This document shows, one piece after another, positions 1 to 10,580 of a DNA stretch of 64,000 bases; the first letter of the stretch is position 1; the number at the start of each line of letters is the position of its first letter. The notes beneath the pieces are model-generated. The model had not been told where the DNA came from, did no database searches, and saw only the letters and a program-made list of their open reading frames with translations. A program made the translations under genes and the position numbers. The stretch comes from Amanita rubescens (lineage: Eukaryota; Basidiomycota; Agaricomycetes; Agaricales; Amanitaceae): positions 108,882 through 172,881 of the forward strand of contig WION01000092.1 of assembly GCA_015039365.1 (NCBI GenBank), written 5' to 3'.

Positions 1-1270
1 AATCTCTATCTACCTTGCGTCATTAAGTAGCCTTCGACATGCAACTTCATATATACACTACTTGTGTGATGTGGGCCGCTGCGATGCACGGCAAGTCCGA
101 GGCCGTTTCTTGTAGGGGTGGGTAGTAATCAGGAAATTATTGATGAAACCTGATCATTGGTATGCTGAGCTCATCTGCATGTTCATGCTGCTGCTGACAA
201 TCGGATGGGGTAGCCTCGTAAATCCTATGTGTACTATACCAATAGGTGGAGCTGGGATGCTGTTGTGGACGTCGTAAGGCTAGGACAGGGCCAAACAGAG
301 AGTAAAGAGAGAATAACAGATAATATTAATAACAGAGTCACTGTCACAAAGTCACACTGATATTGCGAAGTGCTCGGGATGCTGAAATATGCTCGTTTCT
401 CTGCTTAGCTCCTTTTCACATCTGAACATGTCGGCCAAGGAAAATGGTGAGGAGGCTGGGAGCATGAGAGAGGGACCTAGGCTCCATCTGGCTGGCAGTA
501 TGCGGGGACACTGTGACCGTGGGAACCATACCCGCAGGGGTTTTTGTACAGGTATGGGTCAGCCGGGATACCCTGGGGTTACCCATGCTCCTCCCTAGGT
601 CACCATCACTGTCTTACAGCTTGTAGAGAGTAGATGATGTCATGGTTGCACTTACAAAGATTGATTATGAAAATAGAGCCAGGCCAGGCTGAAACATAAG
701 CACAGCTCACCTCGGTAACCGGCTATGTGATCCGGAGCCGAGCCGTTACTAACACAATATGCTCCCTATTGGACACCTACTAGTGAACCCTCACTTTTGC
801 ATGAGGGTTATCATTATCATATGGAACATGTTGCATTATCCTATAGTAAATGGTTATATAATAATGCTGCAAACAGGAAGAGCGCAAGAAACAAGCAATG
901 TGACATGTGACAACAGTCACCGGAAATCAATTCCCGGGGCTTAACAGCATTTCATCCAGCGAAAAAAAACCCCGGGGAAAACGTCATAAGACCGAGTACT
1001 CTCACTTCGTTTCGTCCTCGGAAACGAAATCAGTCAAACAGTGCGCGTGACGCATTTAGAAACAACGAATTGGTCAAGTTAGGAAAGGGCCCGTTTGCAA
1101 AACGACGATATATGATCGACTCATGCCCATCGACTCATGCCCACCGATGACCCATGGCAAGGTTACCCTGCAAACAGCGGATTTCCGAGACAAGGCGGCT
1201 GCAGGACACGCTTTTGTTGACTCAAACGACTGGGTTCGGAGAACCAATCCTGCTAAGGCTGTTTAGTCAT
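1..1270. other. No gene recognised; decayed intergenic DNA
   Basis: No coding region with recognisable similarity or coherent splicing is visible. Short open frames here lack coding character. At about 897-915 there is a TGTGACATGTGACA-type motif that recurs elsewhere in the duplicated units. Around 1160-1290 on the plus strand lies a degraded, inverted copy of the sequence found just downstream of SSP9 and SSP10 (the part reading GGTTACCCTGCAAACAGCGG and onward), so the left end of the SSP1 duplication unit probably begins in this stretch. Confidence 0.5.
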
Positions 1271-1436
1271 AGGTTCAAGACCTTGTATGAGCATGGCGCA
1301 AAGTTCAAAGCCCAACTCAAAAAACACTCCGTTTTACTCGGACACATGCATAGTCATTGGTAATAGCGAATTCACGAACGACAAACTTGGACAAAGTACG
1401 TAGGACCACACAACATCATGAAACCCTAGATCCCAT

Positions 1437-1961
1437 TTAATACTTGCACCAACCATCGCTCTCAGTGATGTAGTCAAGAAGCCCAGAGGGTTGAGTCTGG
1501 CCACCTTTGTTGATGGCGGTGTTAGCATAATGGCACGTCTTGTACATAGAGCAAGTAAGTTCCGGGCTGCCATTCTGTGCAAATCCATTAGAACGCGTCG
1601 ACTTGAACATAAAAAGTAAAGAAAGCCGACCTTTCCATTGACATCATGGTAAGCTAAAAGAAATTCAGAATCGTGCTTATTTCTAAGTGGGAATTGACTT
1701 ACTGTTGACAAAGTTGCAGCCGGTGACCCCATTGCAAGCCGTGAAACAATCTACAATCACGAATCAACATCGACCGAAAGAATATACTGCCAGCATCTTA
1801 CCGTAGATAGTTGGAACGAGCTTGTAAGTGAGATAGTCCGAGGCCTCAGTGGCTCCATTGAGGTTCAGGAAAGTGGGATAGAAGAAGCTTCTCTTAGCAA
1901 CCGTGGCGGCCGAGGCAGCAGAAACAGCGGTGAGAGCGAGGATGAGCGAAGAGAAGTGCAT
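1437..1961 (-). CDS. SSP1, small secreted cysteine-rich protein
   Basis: Four exons (1961-1802, 1750-1703, 1653-1631, 1574-1437) splice cleanly into 122 residues. Residues 1-19 are a hydrophobic signal peptide (MHFSSLILAL start), followed by an AKR dibasic site suggesting Kex2 processing. The mature part has the family core: a TFLNLNGATEASDYLTY segment, then C-x3-C-x5-C (CFTACNGVTGC), FVNTYHDVNGK, a TCSMYKTCHY pair, GGQTQPSGLLDYITESDGW and a final Cys. Six cysteines in this spacing suggest a disulphide-bonded extracellular fold. It loosely recalls PAN/apple-like proteins annotated as fruit-body-specific in mushrooms, which I cannot confirm. Function is unknown; an effector-like, cell-surface or developmental role is only inference. 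The start is the only ATG before the signal peptide. Confidence 0.8.
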
Positions 1962-2017
1962 TGCGAATGTAAGACTAGTATCTGAAGAAGCGAGTCTGAG
2001 GTTGGCTTCGGACGCGC

Positions 2018-2296
2018 CAGGTTAAATACCTCCAGTGTTTATGTTTCTGCTATTTTGACGCTCTGGCCGCTTACCACTCGTATTGGACACAGGAACGCCT
2101 CCAGATCGTTTCTTGACCTCGTACTCAACAAACCAGTAAGCCCCGTTGTTTGCGCATGGGATCCGCCCTGTGGTATGTTTCACCAAGTCACTCGATCTTC
2201 GTCTTGGCTTCATCATTCAAAACCTACACGTTATGTGGCTGAAAATGTTACGTTAAGTTGCCCTGACCGCTCACCATTCCTGCTGGGGAATCAGGG
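2018..2296 (-). promoter_or_regulatory. SSP1 promoter: TTAAATA box plus two conserved elements
   Basis: A CCAGGTTAAATACC box lies about 60 bases before the ATG (2018-2030). A proximal element reading GGCCGCTTACCACTCG is at 2062-2086 and a distal one, TTACGTTAAGTTGCCCTGAC running into CGCTCACCATTCC, is at 2248-2280. The same three parts, in the same order and orientation, precede every SSP gene in the window. Confidence 0.6.
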
Positions 2297-3937
2297 GATG
2301 TCCAAACGCCGGTTCTTGAACCATGCGCAAGTTTGGTGCCTAGCCTTGTATTTTTTTGTTGTCGGATTCACGTTGATTCGTACGAACCGAGGGATACAGA
2401 CGTAAGGAAGTAGCGACGATGATTATAACAGGAAGACGCGGGATGGGGGGGCAATAAACTATTGCCAGTTGTCTAAGGCTGATGCCACCGCACGGCGCGC
2501 GCTAGCCGAACAAAAAGCTTAGATCACGAGCGTGGCACTAGGACACGTGCATCAGGTTCTTCAAGCCTTTGTGGATGCATCTGTTCCTCGCGATTGTTTG
2601 ACATTCGCTCGGCAGGGTCCAATACCTGTCCGCCTATCTCTACCAATTTCTTCAAATATATATGAAATATCATTTAACACTCGCCTCGTTCCGTTCAACT
2701 TCCCTTTTTGGGTATATTTGCATGTTGTATTTGCATGAAGCTCATTGCCTTGAGGGGGCACAAATTCCGTAGCCAATTCGAAGAGGAAAAGAATTGTATT
2801 ATAGGGCACAGAAAACACTGTACGCCATCCTCGTTTTGATGAAATTGAGACTGCAAGACCGCTGTCAACGTCCTGTGGCTGTGGCTAACGTTTGCTTCGC
2901 TTGATGTTACCTGGACGCACGGTCGGTCTGACTGTCCCCATTTACATTCATTAGGCTTAAATTTTGCTAACTTATGTACTCACTCGTTAGTTGGTTCGCA
3001 AACCGCCCGTTTCGGCGATGGAGCTCAGATAATTTTGCCCGGGTATCCCAAGGTTCATTAACCGTAAGATGCGGGGTCATTCTGCCATTGGCAAGTCCCT
3101 AGTTATCCCACTTGGGTCATAAGTAATCGATCGCGAAGTAGCGGAGAGGGATAATCAGTAACTGATGCGCGAATTGGCTTGTATAGCGTACGACTGGAAG
3201 AAAGTGGGAAAGATATAGTCGCGTTTCATCATCAGCCGAGCCGTCGCCAGTCCAACTGAGTGATGCTAATAGTGAGCCACGCATCCTCCTTAAAAGCTTT
3301 ACCGTTCAAGGCGGGAGGCTCCATGAGACGGTGGATGTTTGTGATTCGGAGAACTATCCGGTAGACGGGCCAAGAGATATATATATGATGACGTGTCAGC
3401 CGGTTGTGGAGGATACTGTGTAAGCGAGAACTAGCAATTAATTTCTTCCCGAGTTGAGCCAGCGAGACCGACATTCCACTTCTGTAACACGACCAGGCTT
3501 ATAGCCAGTTGCGAGTCGCGACAGCCAGGAAGCCAATACCTCCCAGTTGGCCGGAGCCACCACAAGTTACCTCACTACTCACGATTGCGTAGTTCCCGAG
3601 TCGCGCAAGTTCTTCAGCCTTCTGTCGCGGTGTATGGCATCCCACGCGTTCAATCATAGGTCGTCGGGCCTGCCGTTACCAGTCGTCAGTCGGATGAGAA
3701 CGAAAGAGAGAAACTTACCTCGTCCTGATAGCTCTCACCCGTTCCATCCTCCTCTCGTCTCCTCCGACCACCGGCTTGCGAATGAAGCTGAAACAGCTCT
3801 TGTAGCCGTCCTTCAAGGCGAGCTTTCGCTTGTTATCACCGCAAACCCTTGGTAGTGATAAAAGGACTCAAGTTGACACGCAAGTCGCGCGTCACATGTC
3901 CATCGGCCTTATGGCCGACACCTCCCAGATTTGGAAG

Positions 3938-3959
3938 GCACGTCGAAATTTCGACGTGC
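3938..3959. repeat. 22-base perfect palindrome
   Basis: The arm GCACGTCGAAA is followed directly by its exact reverse complement, giving a 22-base perfect palindrome with no spacer. The inner 14 bases, GTCGAAATTTCGAC, occur again at about 27178-27191. It could be a binding site for a dimeric regulator or a remnant of a mobile element end. Nothing adjacent tells which. Confidence 0.6.
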
Positions 3960-4360
3960 TAGCCGTATCTAACCACCCGCTCCTTCCAGCACTCGAAGAA
4001 AGGCAACGACCCGACGACCCCGAGCTATTGCCTAACGAAATCAGTTAAACAGTGCATTTAGAAACGGATCGGCGGGTAAGTCATACTCCAATCGAGTCCA
4101 TCTAGCATGTTTGACTTCTTTGACGAGGACACCCTCTGATGTGACCGTTGCCACAATCTTAAAGGTCGGGTCGGGTCGTTCAATACTACTACTCGCTTAG
4201 ACCGTGTATGAACATGGCACATTCAAACCCAACTTCCCGCTTTCAAAAACACTCCGTTTTACTCGAACATATAGTCATTGGCAATCATAGCGAATTCACG
4301 GACGACAAACTTGGATAAAGTACGTAAGACTACACAACATCATGAAACCCTCGATCCCAT

Positions 4361-4885
4361 TTAATACTTGCACCAGCCATCGCTCTCAGTGATGTAGTCA
4401 AGAAGTCCGGAGGGTTGAGTCTGGCCACCTTTGTTGATAGCGGTGTTAGCATAATGGCACGTCTTGTACATAGAGCAAGTAAGTTCCGGGCTGCCATTCT
4501 GTGCAAATCCATTAGAACGCGTCGACTTGGACAAAAAAAGTAAAGAAAGCCGACCTTTCCATTAACATCATGGTAAGCTAAAAGAAATTCAGAATCGTAT
4601 TTATTTCTGAGTGGGAATTGGCTTACTGTTGACAAAGTTGCAGCCGGTGACCCCATTGCAAGCCGTGAAACAATCTACAATCACGAATCAACATCGACCG
4701 AAAGAATATCCTGCCAGCATCTTACCGTAGATAGTTGGGACGAGCTTATAAGTGAGATAGTCGGAGGCCTCAGTGGCTCCATTGAGGTTCAGGAAAGTCG
4801 GATAGAAGAAGCTTCTCTTAGCAACCGTGGCGGCCGAGGCAGCAGAAACAGCGGTGAGAGCGAGGATGAGCGAAGAGAAGTGCAT
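4361..4885 (-). CDS. SSP2, small secreted cysteine-rich protein
   Basis: The gene has the same length (525 bases) and four-exon layout as SSP1 and differs at only a few positions. The signal peptide, the AKR site, the three-cysteine exon 2, the YHDVNGK exon 3 and the TCSMYKTCHY...GWCKY exon 4 are all present. The exon 1 donor is GTAAGATGC. No break is visible, so it should encode a 122-residue paralogue of SSP1, made by the tandem duplication described for the surrounding unit. Confidence 0.8.
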
Positions 4886-4940
4886 TGCGTTCGTAAGACT
4901 TGTATCTGAGGACGTGAGTCTGAGGTTGGCTTCGTACGCG

Positions 4941-5215
4941 CCAGGTTAAATACCTCCAGTGTTTCTGTTTCCGGTATCTTGTCGTCCTGGCCGCTCACCA
5001 CTCGTATTGGACACATGAACGCCTTCTATGATATTCTCCTGCTCAACCAGTCAGGAAACTCCGTTGTTTGCGCATGAGAATGAGATCCGGCCTGTGGTAT
5101 ATTTCACCGAGTCACTTCTGTCTTGGCTCCATCATTCAAACCGACACGTTACGTAGGTAAAAATGTTACGTTAATTCGCCCTGACCGCTCACCACTCGTG
5201 TTCGGGAATCAGGGG
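4941..5215 (-). promoter_or_regulatory. SSP2 promoter elements
   Basis: The CCAGGTTAAATACC box is at 4941-4954. The proximal element CCTGGCCGCTCACCACTCG is at 4986-5004, and the distal one, with TTACGTTAATTCGCCCTGAC leading into CGCTCACCACTCG, is at 5165-5198. Confidence 0.6.
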
Positions 5216-6603
5216 ATGACAAAACGCCATTGCTTGAACCGTGCGTAAATTTGGTGCCTAGCCTTGCATTTTCCGTTATCGGGGCCAATCCAACTCACGT
5301 TGATTAGCACGAACCGAGGTTTACAAACGTAAGAAAGTAACCGAGAATGATTATAACAAGAGGACTCGGGGTAAGGCTGGGTAAGGGGGGAAGCAATAAA
5401 CTATTGCCAGCAGTCTGAGGCTGACGGCACCGCGCGAGCTACACAAAAGGCTTGGATCACGGGAGCGTGGCTGTGTCGTTACAGTGGCACTACCACACAT
5501 CAGGTGCTTCAAGCCTCTGTGGTGTGTGCCTCTGTTCCTTTGCTTGACATTCGCTCGGCAGGGTCAATACGCGTCCGTCGATCTATACCAATTTCTTATA
5601 ATGTATAATTGAATATTTTTGTTGAGCTTCCCTTTTTGGGCATATTTGCGTGTTGTGAAGCGAACTGCCTTGAGGGGGCAGCGTATGCCATCCTCGTTTC
5701 GATGAAATTGAGACTGCAAGACCGCTGTCAACTTCCTGTGGATGTAACTGACGTTTGATTCGCTTGATGTTCCTTGCACGACACATTGCCGGATCGGCAT
5801 GGCCAGTCCGACTGTCCCCATTTACAACGAAAAATGGTTAGGCCTAAATTTGCTAACGACATATTGCCTATTGATAATCATTAACTGAGCGCGGGTTCGC
5901 TTGGATAGCGTACGACTGGAAGAAAGTTCCGTCTCCACAACCCAACCCAGCGATGTTGACGGTGTCACTCATCCCTTCTTAAAAGCTTTGCCGTTCACGG
6001 CAGATGACCCAAGGTCCAGATACACCCCCTGAGAGGGTTCATGCTTGTGTTCGGGGAACTTCTTCAGTTGAGTCAGCGAGTCAAAGAACAGAGATGTCAC
6101 ATGTCACATGTGGGACAGTGACATTCCACGTTTGTAACACGACCCTCATGGCCAGGACGTTGCGACTGCCAGGAAGCCAATACCTCCCAGTTGACTGGAG
6201 CCACCGCAGAAAGTTGATAACCGCCCTCCCGTCTCAAAGTCACATGAAGGAAAAATAGTTCCATAAAGAAATCGAAGACGTTGAATCACTATGAATGAGA
6301 GACAAGAGACAGATCGCGGGAAATTGACTATCAACTTACCGACGTAAAGTAATCCGAAGATGTATAATTATCCTCATCTGATCGGCTAGCAAGCGACTAA
6401 CAGCACCACCCGATGTATCGTGATTCCCGCTTCCTTTGCTGTCCCGAAGATATAATTATTTCTAGCCCCTGTTCTAACGCTTCTGATACCAGGTCGACAT
6501 TACTGAAGGGGAAAGATAGTCGCCAAACAATGATATATATGCAACCAGCCTGTTAGGCACAGAACATGGTTCAAATACAAACGACATTTAGACGCTCATT
6601 GCT

Positions 6604-6864
6604 CTCCAATACGAGTTGTAAGCGGTCAGGGCAGCTTAACGTCGCAATCTCTTCTACGTAACTGGTGGGCCTTGAACGGTCATTTACTACTCAGTATAGA
6701 AGATCCAGTGACTTGTGAAATGTATGACAAGAGTCGCAAAATGCGGCTTTACAGACCATTTGGGCACATGTTCAAGAAACGATGCCCCTAGCTCCCGATT
6801 CGGGTGGTAAGCGGTCAGGGTGTCACAACAGAAGAACATAAACAGCAGAGGTATTTAACCTGGC
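6604..6864 (+). promoter_or_regulatory. SSP3 promoter elements
   Basis: Here the elements run on the plus strand, matching the flipped orientation of SSP3. The distal element is at 6604-6642 (CCAATACGAGTTGTAAGCGG then TCAGGGCAGCTTAACG), the proximal at 6793-6822 (GGGTGGTAAGCGGTCAGGG) and the TATTTAACCTGG box at 6852-6863. Confidence 0.6.
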
Positions 6865-6921
6865 GCGTACGAAGTTAACCTCAGACTCAAGTCTTCAGAT
6901 ACTACTAGTCTTACCATCGCA

Positions 6922-7425
6922 ATGCACTTCTCTTCGCTCCTCCTCACTCTCACCGCTGCTACCGCGGCATCGGCCTTCTACTATCCCACTTTCCTCAATC
7001 TCAACGGAGCTACCGAGGCTTCTGACTACCTCACCTATACACTCGTCCCAACCATCTATGGTAAGGTGCTCTCTGTATGTTCTTTCGTTCGATATTTATT
7101 CGTGATTGTAGATTGTTTCCTCAAGTGCAATGCTGTCGCCGGCTGCAATTTCGTCAACAGTAAGCTAATTCCCACTTAGAAATGTGTATGATACTAAATT
7201 TCTTTTAGCTTATCACGACGTCAATGGCAAGGTCAGCTGTCTTTCCTTTTTTGGTCCAATTCGACGCGTTCTAACGGATTTGCACAGAATGGCAGCCCAG
7301 ATCTTACTTGCTCTATGTACAAGACGTGCCACTATTCTAATACCGCTATCAACAAGGGTGGACAGACGCAACCTTCTGGACTTCTTGACTACATCACCGA
7401 GAGCGATGGTTGGTGCAAGTATTAA
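6922..7425 (+). CDS. SSP3, small secreted cysteine-rich protein
   Basis: This plus-strand member reads through four exons with the usual splice sites (exon 1 ends ...ATCTATG before GTAAGG; the final exon ends in GWCKY). The N-terminal region is shorter than in SSP1: after the signal peptide (MHFSSLLLTLTAATAASA) the mature protein starts directly at FYYPTFLNLNG, with no dibasic AKR site. It therefore probably needs only signal peptidase, not Kex2. Exon 2 reads CFLKCNAVAGC, different from SSP1 but identical to SSP8 and SSP9. It forms an inverted pair with SSP8, and their flanks are shared for over a kilobase. Confidence 0.8.
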
Positions 7426-8369
7426 ACGAGACAATGGGCGTATCGATGTGTTGATGTCATGTAGTCTTACGAGATGTTTCGCAAGTTTGTTGTACTAGTA
7501 AATGTGTCCTTTTGTTCCTGTTTCAGTGTTTGATTCAATGATGCATGCGTGGGTTTATTGAAGAAATGAATAGGTCGTTCGGACCCACCTTCAACTCCTT
7601 CACTCTATTCCGTGTCCACTAAGCTATCGTCATAATTCTAAGCCATTAAATTTCAGGGTCTTATCTCAGTTAGGTGGTAGGCGGGCAAAACGGGTACATA
7701 CATCCTCGCCTTGTATATATCCCCATATACCATCCCGCACGGATCAAAAGTGACAAGCGGCTTCTCTCGGGTTCATATTCGGCAACTTAAGCCCACCCGT
7801 TTATCTGATCGGGACGCTATCTTATCGCCCATACGGCAGCTTCATTCCAGATCACGTTCGCTCATATGCGGTGTTGAACAATGTAATGTGGGGGGACATG
7901 AAAGCAAAAGGGACTGTCGTGATACCCGACAAATCACACACACAATACGTTATTTATCGGCTAATCAGCACTTAATTTATTCACTGCTGATGAACACTCA
8001 CAAGTCTGTGCTGAAATCGTGATAACCCAATCGTATGCGCTGCTTCCATGCTGCTATGTATCCAGAGCATCAAAGCTGTTATACCCCGCCATCGTATCCT
8101 TACTCCATCGATTTTGGCTTCCGGCGATCAATGCTGCTAGTAGTAACATTCCTTCGGCGCCCAGTGCAAAACCTTAAGTTAGTTATTTAGGTAAGTTACG
8201 TTCCACGTCTACATTACTTACCGTTAACATTAAATCATGATGACGCGCGTTTGCTCGCGACGAAATCGCGCATATCATCCGTTCCTACTATCCTGATATT
8301 CTGCTGCCATCTTGATCATGGGCTGATCAGGGAAAGTCGGCTGGACTGGAGGACTTGGAAATTTTCACG

Positions 8370-8605
8370 CGGTAGCTATCGGGTTGACCTTCCAAATGTC
8401 AGGCGTTGTAAGCATCGTAGATGTTGACTTCAACTAAAAGCCCAGTTTGATTGCCTTGTTCGGTGTGGTGAATCAAAACGTTACCTGGGTCCAGTGTTGT
8501 TGACGAGAAAGGGCCATTGGTAGTTGCCAGATCACGTGATACGTAGACGTTCAAACTCGCCTTTTCTAGTCCAACGAACGAGAAGGCTACCTCTCCTCAT
8601 CGAAA
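8370..8605 (-). pseudogene. Fragment of an unrecognised protein, divergent to the HNH remnant
   Basis: The minus strand reads LNVYVSRDLATTNGPF, then HHTEQGNQTGLLVEV, NIYDAYNA and, in a shifted frame, VKISKS. A TGA interrupts it after NAYNA-like sequence. The sister copy at 12190-12480 has the same segment with an additional 50 or so bases in the middle. The amino-acid pattern looks like real former coding sequence, beta-rich and non-membrane, but I do not recognise the family. It lies head-to-head with the HNH remnant. Confidence 0.4.
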
Positions 8606-8705
8606 GCTGGCCCAGAGAACGATTATACAGAAGATAAGAGGTCCGTTCATACTATTTCACATCAGAGGGTAAGGTGGATTTTCGCACGATGAAACTTAGC
8701 TAACG

Positions 8706-9687
8706 TTGTTGACCTTCTCAGATGAATCTCGCCTTGTCGATGTTGATGCAGTGGACGACAGAACATCCACTGCTTTGCATTTGACTACCAGCCGAAGAGA
8801 TTTTAAGACCAACGTGGTTGAGCGAGATGGGACCTGCGTGATAACAGATGAGACAATCCGAAACTGCACTGCGTGCCATATCCTCCCATGCGAAGGGAAG
8901 AAACGTACGTCCTTACGAGTCTTCTATCGCAACTTTCTCACTTATCAAGTACATCTCGAACGCCGTCCGTCACCGAGGTGGAACAGATGATTCTGCCGAT
9001 GACATTAACGACATTCGGAACGGACTTCTGTTAACCATCCTACTCCATCGCCTGCTTGGAGCTGCTGAATTAGCGTTCCTGAAGGTCTGCTGTTATTTCC
9101 ACCCAGGGCCATTCTGAAACTTAAGTATCTCACAGACTCCTAACTTTGCTTTGACTGTCGATGATATTCCTACCAGCCACCGAAAAAGTCGATCAAGAGA
9201 GCCCGGCCAGTCGCCTTACATTGCACCATTTCGTCAACTTACCTCAGCTTGGCCACATTCACGCTCCCCAGAATTCTGATGCGCGGCAGCCACGAGACAC
9301 CGGCGAATGGCCACCTGCTATCATTGTCGATCTCTTCTATGCCGTGGCTGCTATGAACGCATGGAGTTCAAAACCCTTTACCAGTCGATGGATGCTTATT
9401 ACGACGATAATGACGACGAAGATAATGACAATGCGTTGGATCAAGTCGTGTCGATGCACAGATTGGCGATTAAACAACAGGACAATCTGGATCTGGATGT
9501 TACACTCTACGTAGCAGAAATAAAACGTCAAACATCCCGGTGCATTGCTGATTTGATGGATAGCGTGAGCGCAGTGTGGATGCAGTCTTCGAGGTGGGCA
9601 AGCCAAAGCCGGAAGATGCTCATGCTTCGAGTCTTGCTCGCAACCAAGGCGTTAAGATGTGGTTACAATCAATGGAGGGTGCCGTGA
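8706..9687 (+). pseudogene. HNH-endonuclease-domain gene, broken (unit 2A)
   Basis: After a likely intron ending at about 8720, the frame reads RDGTCVITDE, CTACHILP, DDINDIRNGLLLTILLH, LTLHHFVNLPQLGHIH and DTGEWPPAIIVDLFYAV, then an acidic tail (YYDDNDDEDNDNALD). This is the order of the HNH domain and C-terminal part of HNH-nuclease-domain proteins common in mushroom genomes: Cys and His around CTACHILP, then the Asn-His of the NGLLL-LH segment. At least two frame changes without usable introns (near 9165 and near 9360) break it, and the first of these is shared by unit 2B, so it predates the duplication. Confidence 0.6.
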
Positions 9688-9803
9688 CAAATTAGATCAT
9701 TTTCACCATCCGTACAGCGATGTGCAGGGATAATCAACGGACATGTCTACTAGGAGAATACGGAGTAGAAAACGAAAACACTACTATGGTTCCTCCGACC
9801 GCC

Positions 9804-10328
9804 TTATTTCTTGCACCAACCATCGCTATCGGTGATATAGTCAACCGTACCATCAGGCTGCGTCTGACCGCCCGTGTTCGTTGCGGAAGCAACATTATTA
9901 TGACAACTCTGGTACATCGAACAAGTAAGCAAAGTGCTTCCACCCTGTGGGGACGGTCAGAATGCGTCATTTGACAATGGGATAAGAAAAAGCAGACCTT
10001 GCCATTGACGTCATGGTAACCTAAATGGAGCTTAGTCTCTCGCTTTTCTCGAATTAGCAATTGACTTACTGTTGGCGAAGGTGCAGCCTGAGACAGCCTC
10101 GCACGCCGCGAGGCAATCTGGAAGCAGAATTAAAAATCCGCCGGACGAAGATAGAGCCTGCGCCTTACCGTCGGTAGTTGCGACGAGTTGGTAAGTGATG
10201 TAGTCAGCAGCCTCCGTGGCTGCGTCGAGATCATGGAAAGCCAGGTGGAAGTCGCCTCTCTTGACTATCGCAGTCGCCGATGCGACGGAAGCAGCAGAGA
10301 AAGCGAGGATGAGCGAAGCGAAGTGCAT
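9804..10328 (-). CDS. SSP4, small secreted cysteine-rich protein (subgroup II)
   Basis: Exon 1 begins MHFASLILAFSAASVASA and carries a VKR dibasic site. The exon 1 core (DFHLAFHDLDAATEAADY) differs clearly from SSP1. Exon 2 gives CLAACEAVSGC. Exon 4 gives TCSMYQSCHN, then GGQTQPDGTVDYITDSDGW and a final CKK. All four exons and sites are intact. With SSP5 and SSP6 it forms a second sequence subgroup, so the family was already diverse before the most recent duplications. Confidence 0.8.
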
Positions 10329-10380
10329 AACGACTGTGAGTGGATATGAAGACGTGAGTCTGAAATTGACCTCCTACGCT

Positions 10381-10580
10381 CCAGGTTAAATACCTCTGTT
10401 ATGGTGCCCTGGACGCCTACCACTCGTTTGGGACTTTTACATCCAGGCAGTCTGTAAGCTCCCTTTCGCGCCCAGCTCTGTGGGACGTTTCAAAAGTCAT
10501 TCGATCTTCGTTCAAAACGTTACGTGGCTGGAAATGTTACGTCAAACGCCCTGACCGCTCACCACTCGTATCGGAGAACT
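10381..10580 (-). promoter_or_regulatory. SSP4 promoter elements
   Basis: The CCAGGTTAAATACC box is at 10381-10394. The proximal element GCCCTGGACGCCTACCACTC is at 10406-10425 and the distal one (TTACGTCAAACGCCCTGACC then GCTCACCACTCG) is at 10537-10568. Element spacing is about 75 bases shorter than in SSP1. Confidence 0.6.

Larger units (their letters stand above)
1280..3565. repeat. Duplication unit 1A (carries SSP1)
   Basis: This block and 4200-6215 are two diverged copies of one unit in the same orientation. They align through the SSP gene, its promoter and about 1.5 kb of 5' DNA, with shared landmarks such as AACACTCCGTTTTACTCG on the left, GCGTACGACTGGAAGAAAGT near 3190 and 5910, and AGGAAGCCAATACCTCCCAG on the right. 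Unit 1B lacks roughly 150 bases present here between about 2985 and 3140. Boundaries were judged by eye. Confidence 0.75.
4200..6215. repeat. Duplication unit 1B (carries SSP2)
   Basis: This is the second copy of the unit at 1280-3565, in direct orientation, with the two SSP start codons 2924 bases apart. Its coding part is almost identical to 1A, whereas the outer flanks have many small indels. That suggests an older duplication with either selection or gene conversion over the gene. Confidence 0.75.
6600..7760. repeat. Inverted repeat arm, partner of 22640-23830
   Basis: The SSP3 promoter, gene and about 330 bases of 3' DNA match the reverse complement of the SSP8 region. Shared 3' landmarks include CAGGGTCTTATCTCAGTTAG at about 7657-7676 and its complement near 22735-22755. 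The arms are diverged by small indels. Confidence 0.65.

Noticed and set aside
9307..9687. Intact gene in the acidic tail of the HNH remnant
   Set aside because: It is the C-terminal part of the broken HNH gene in another frame.
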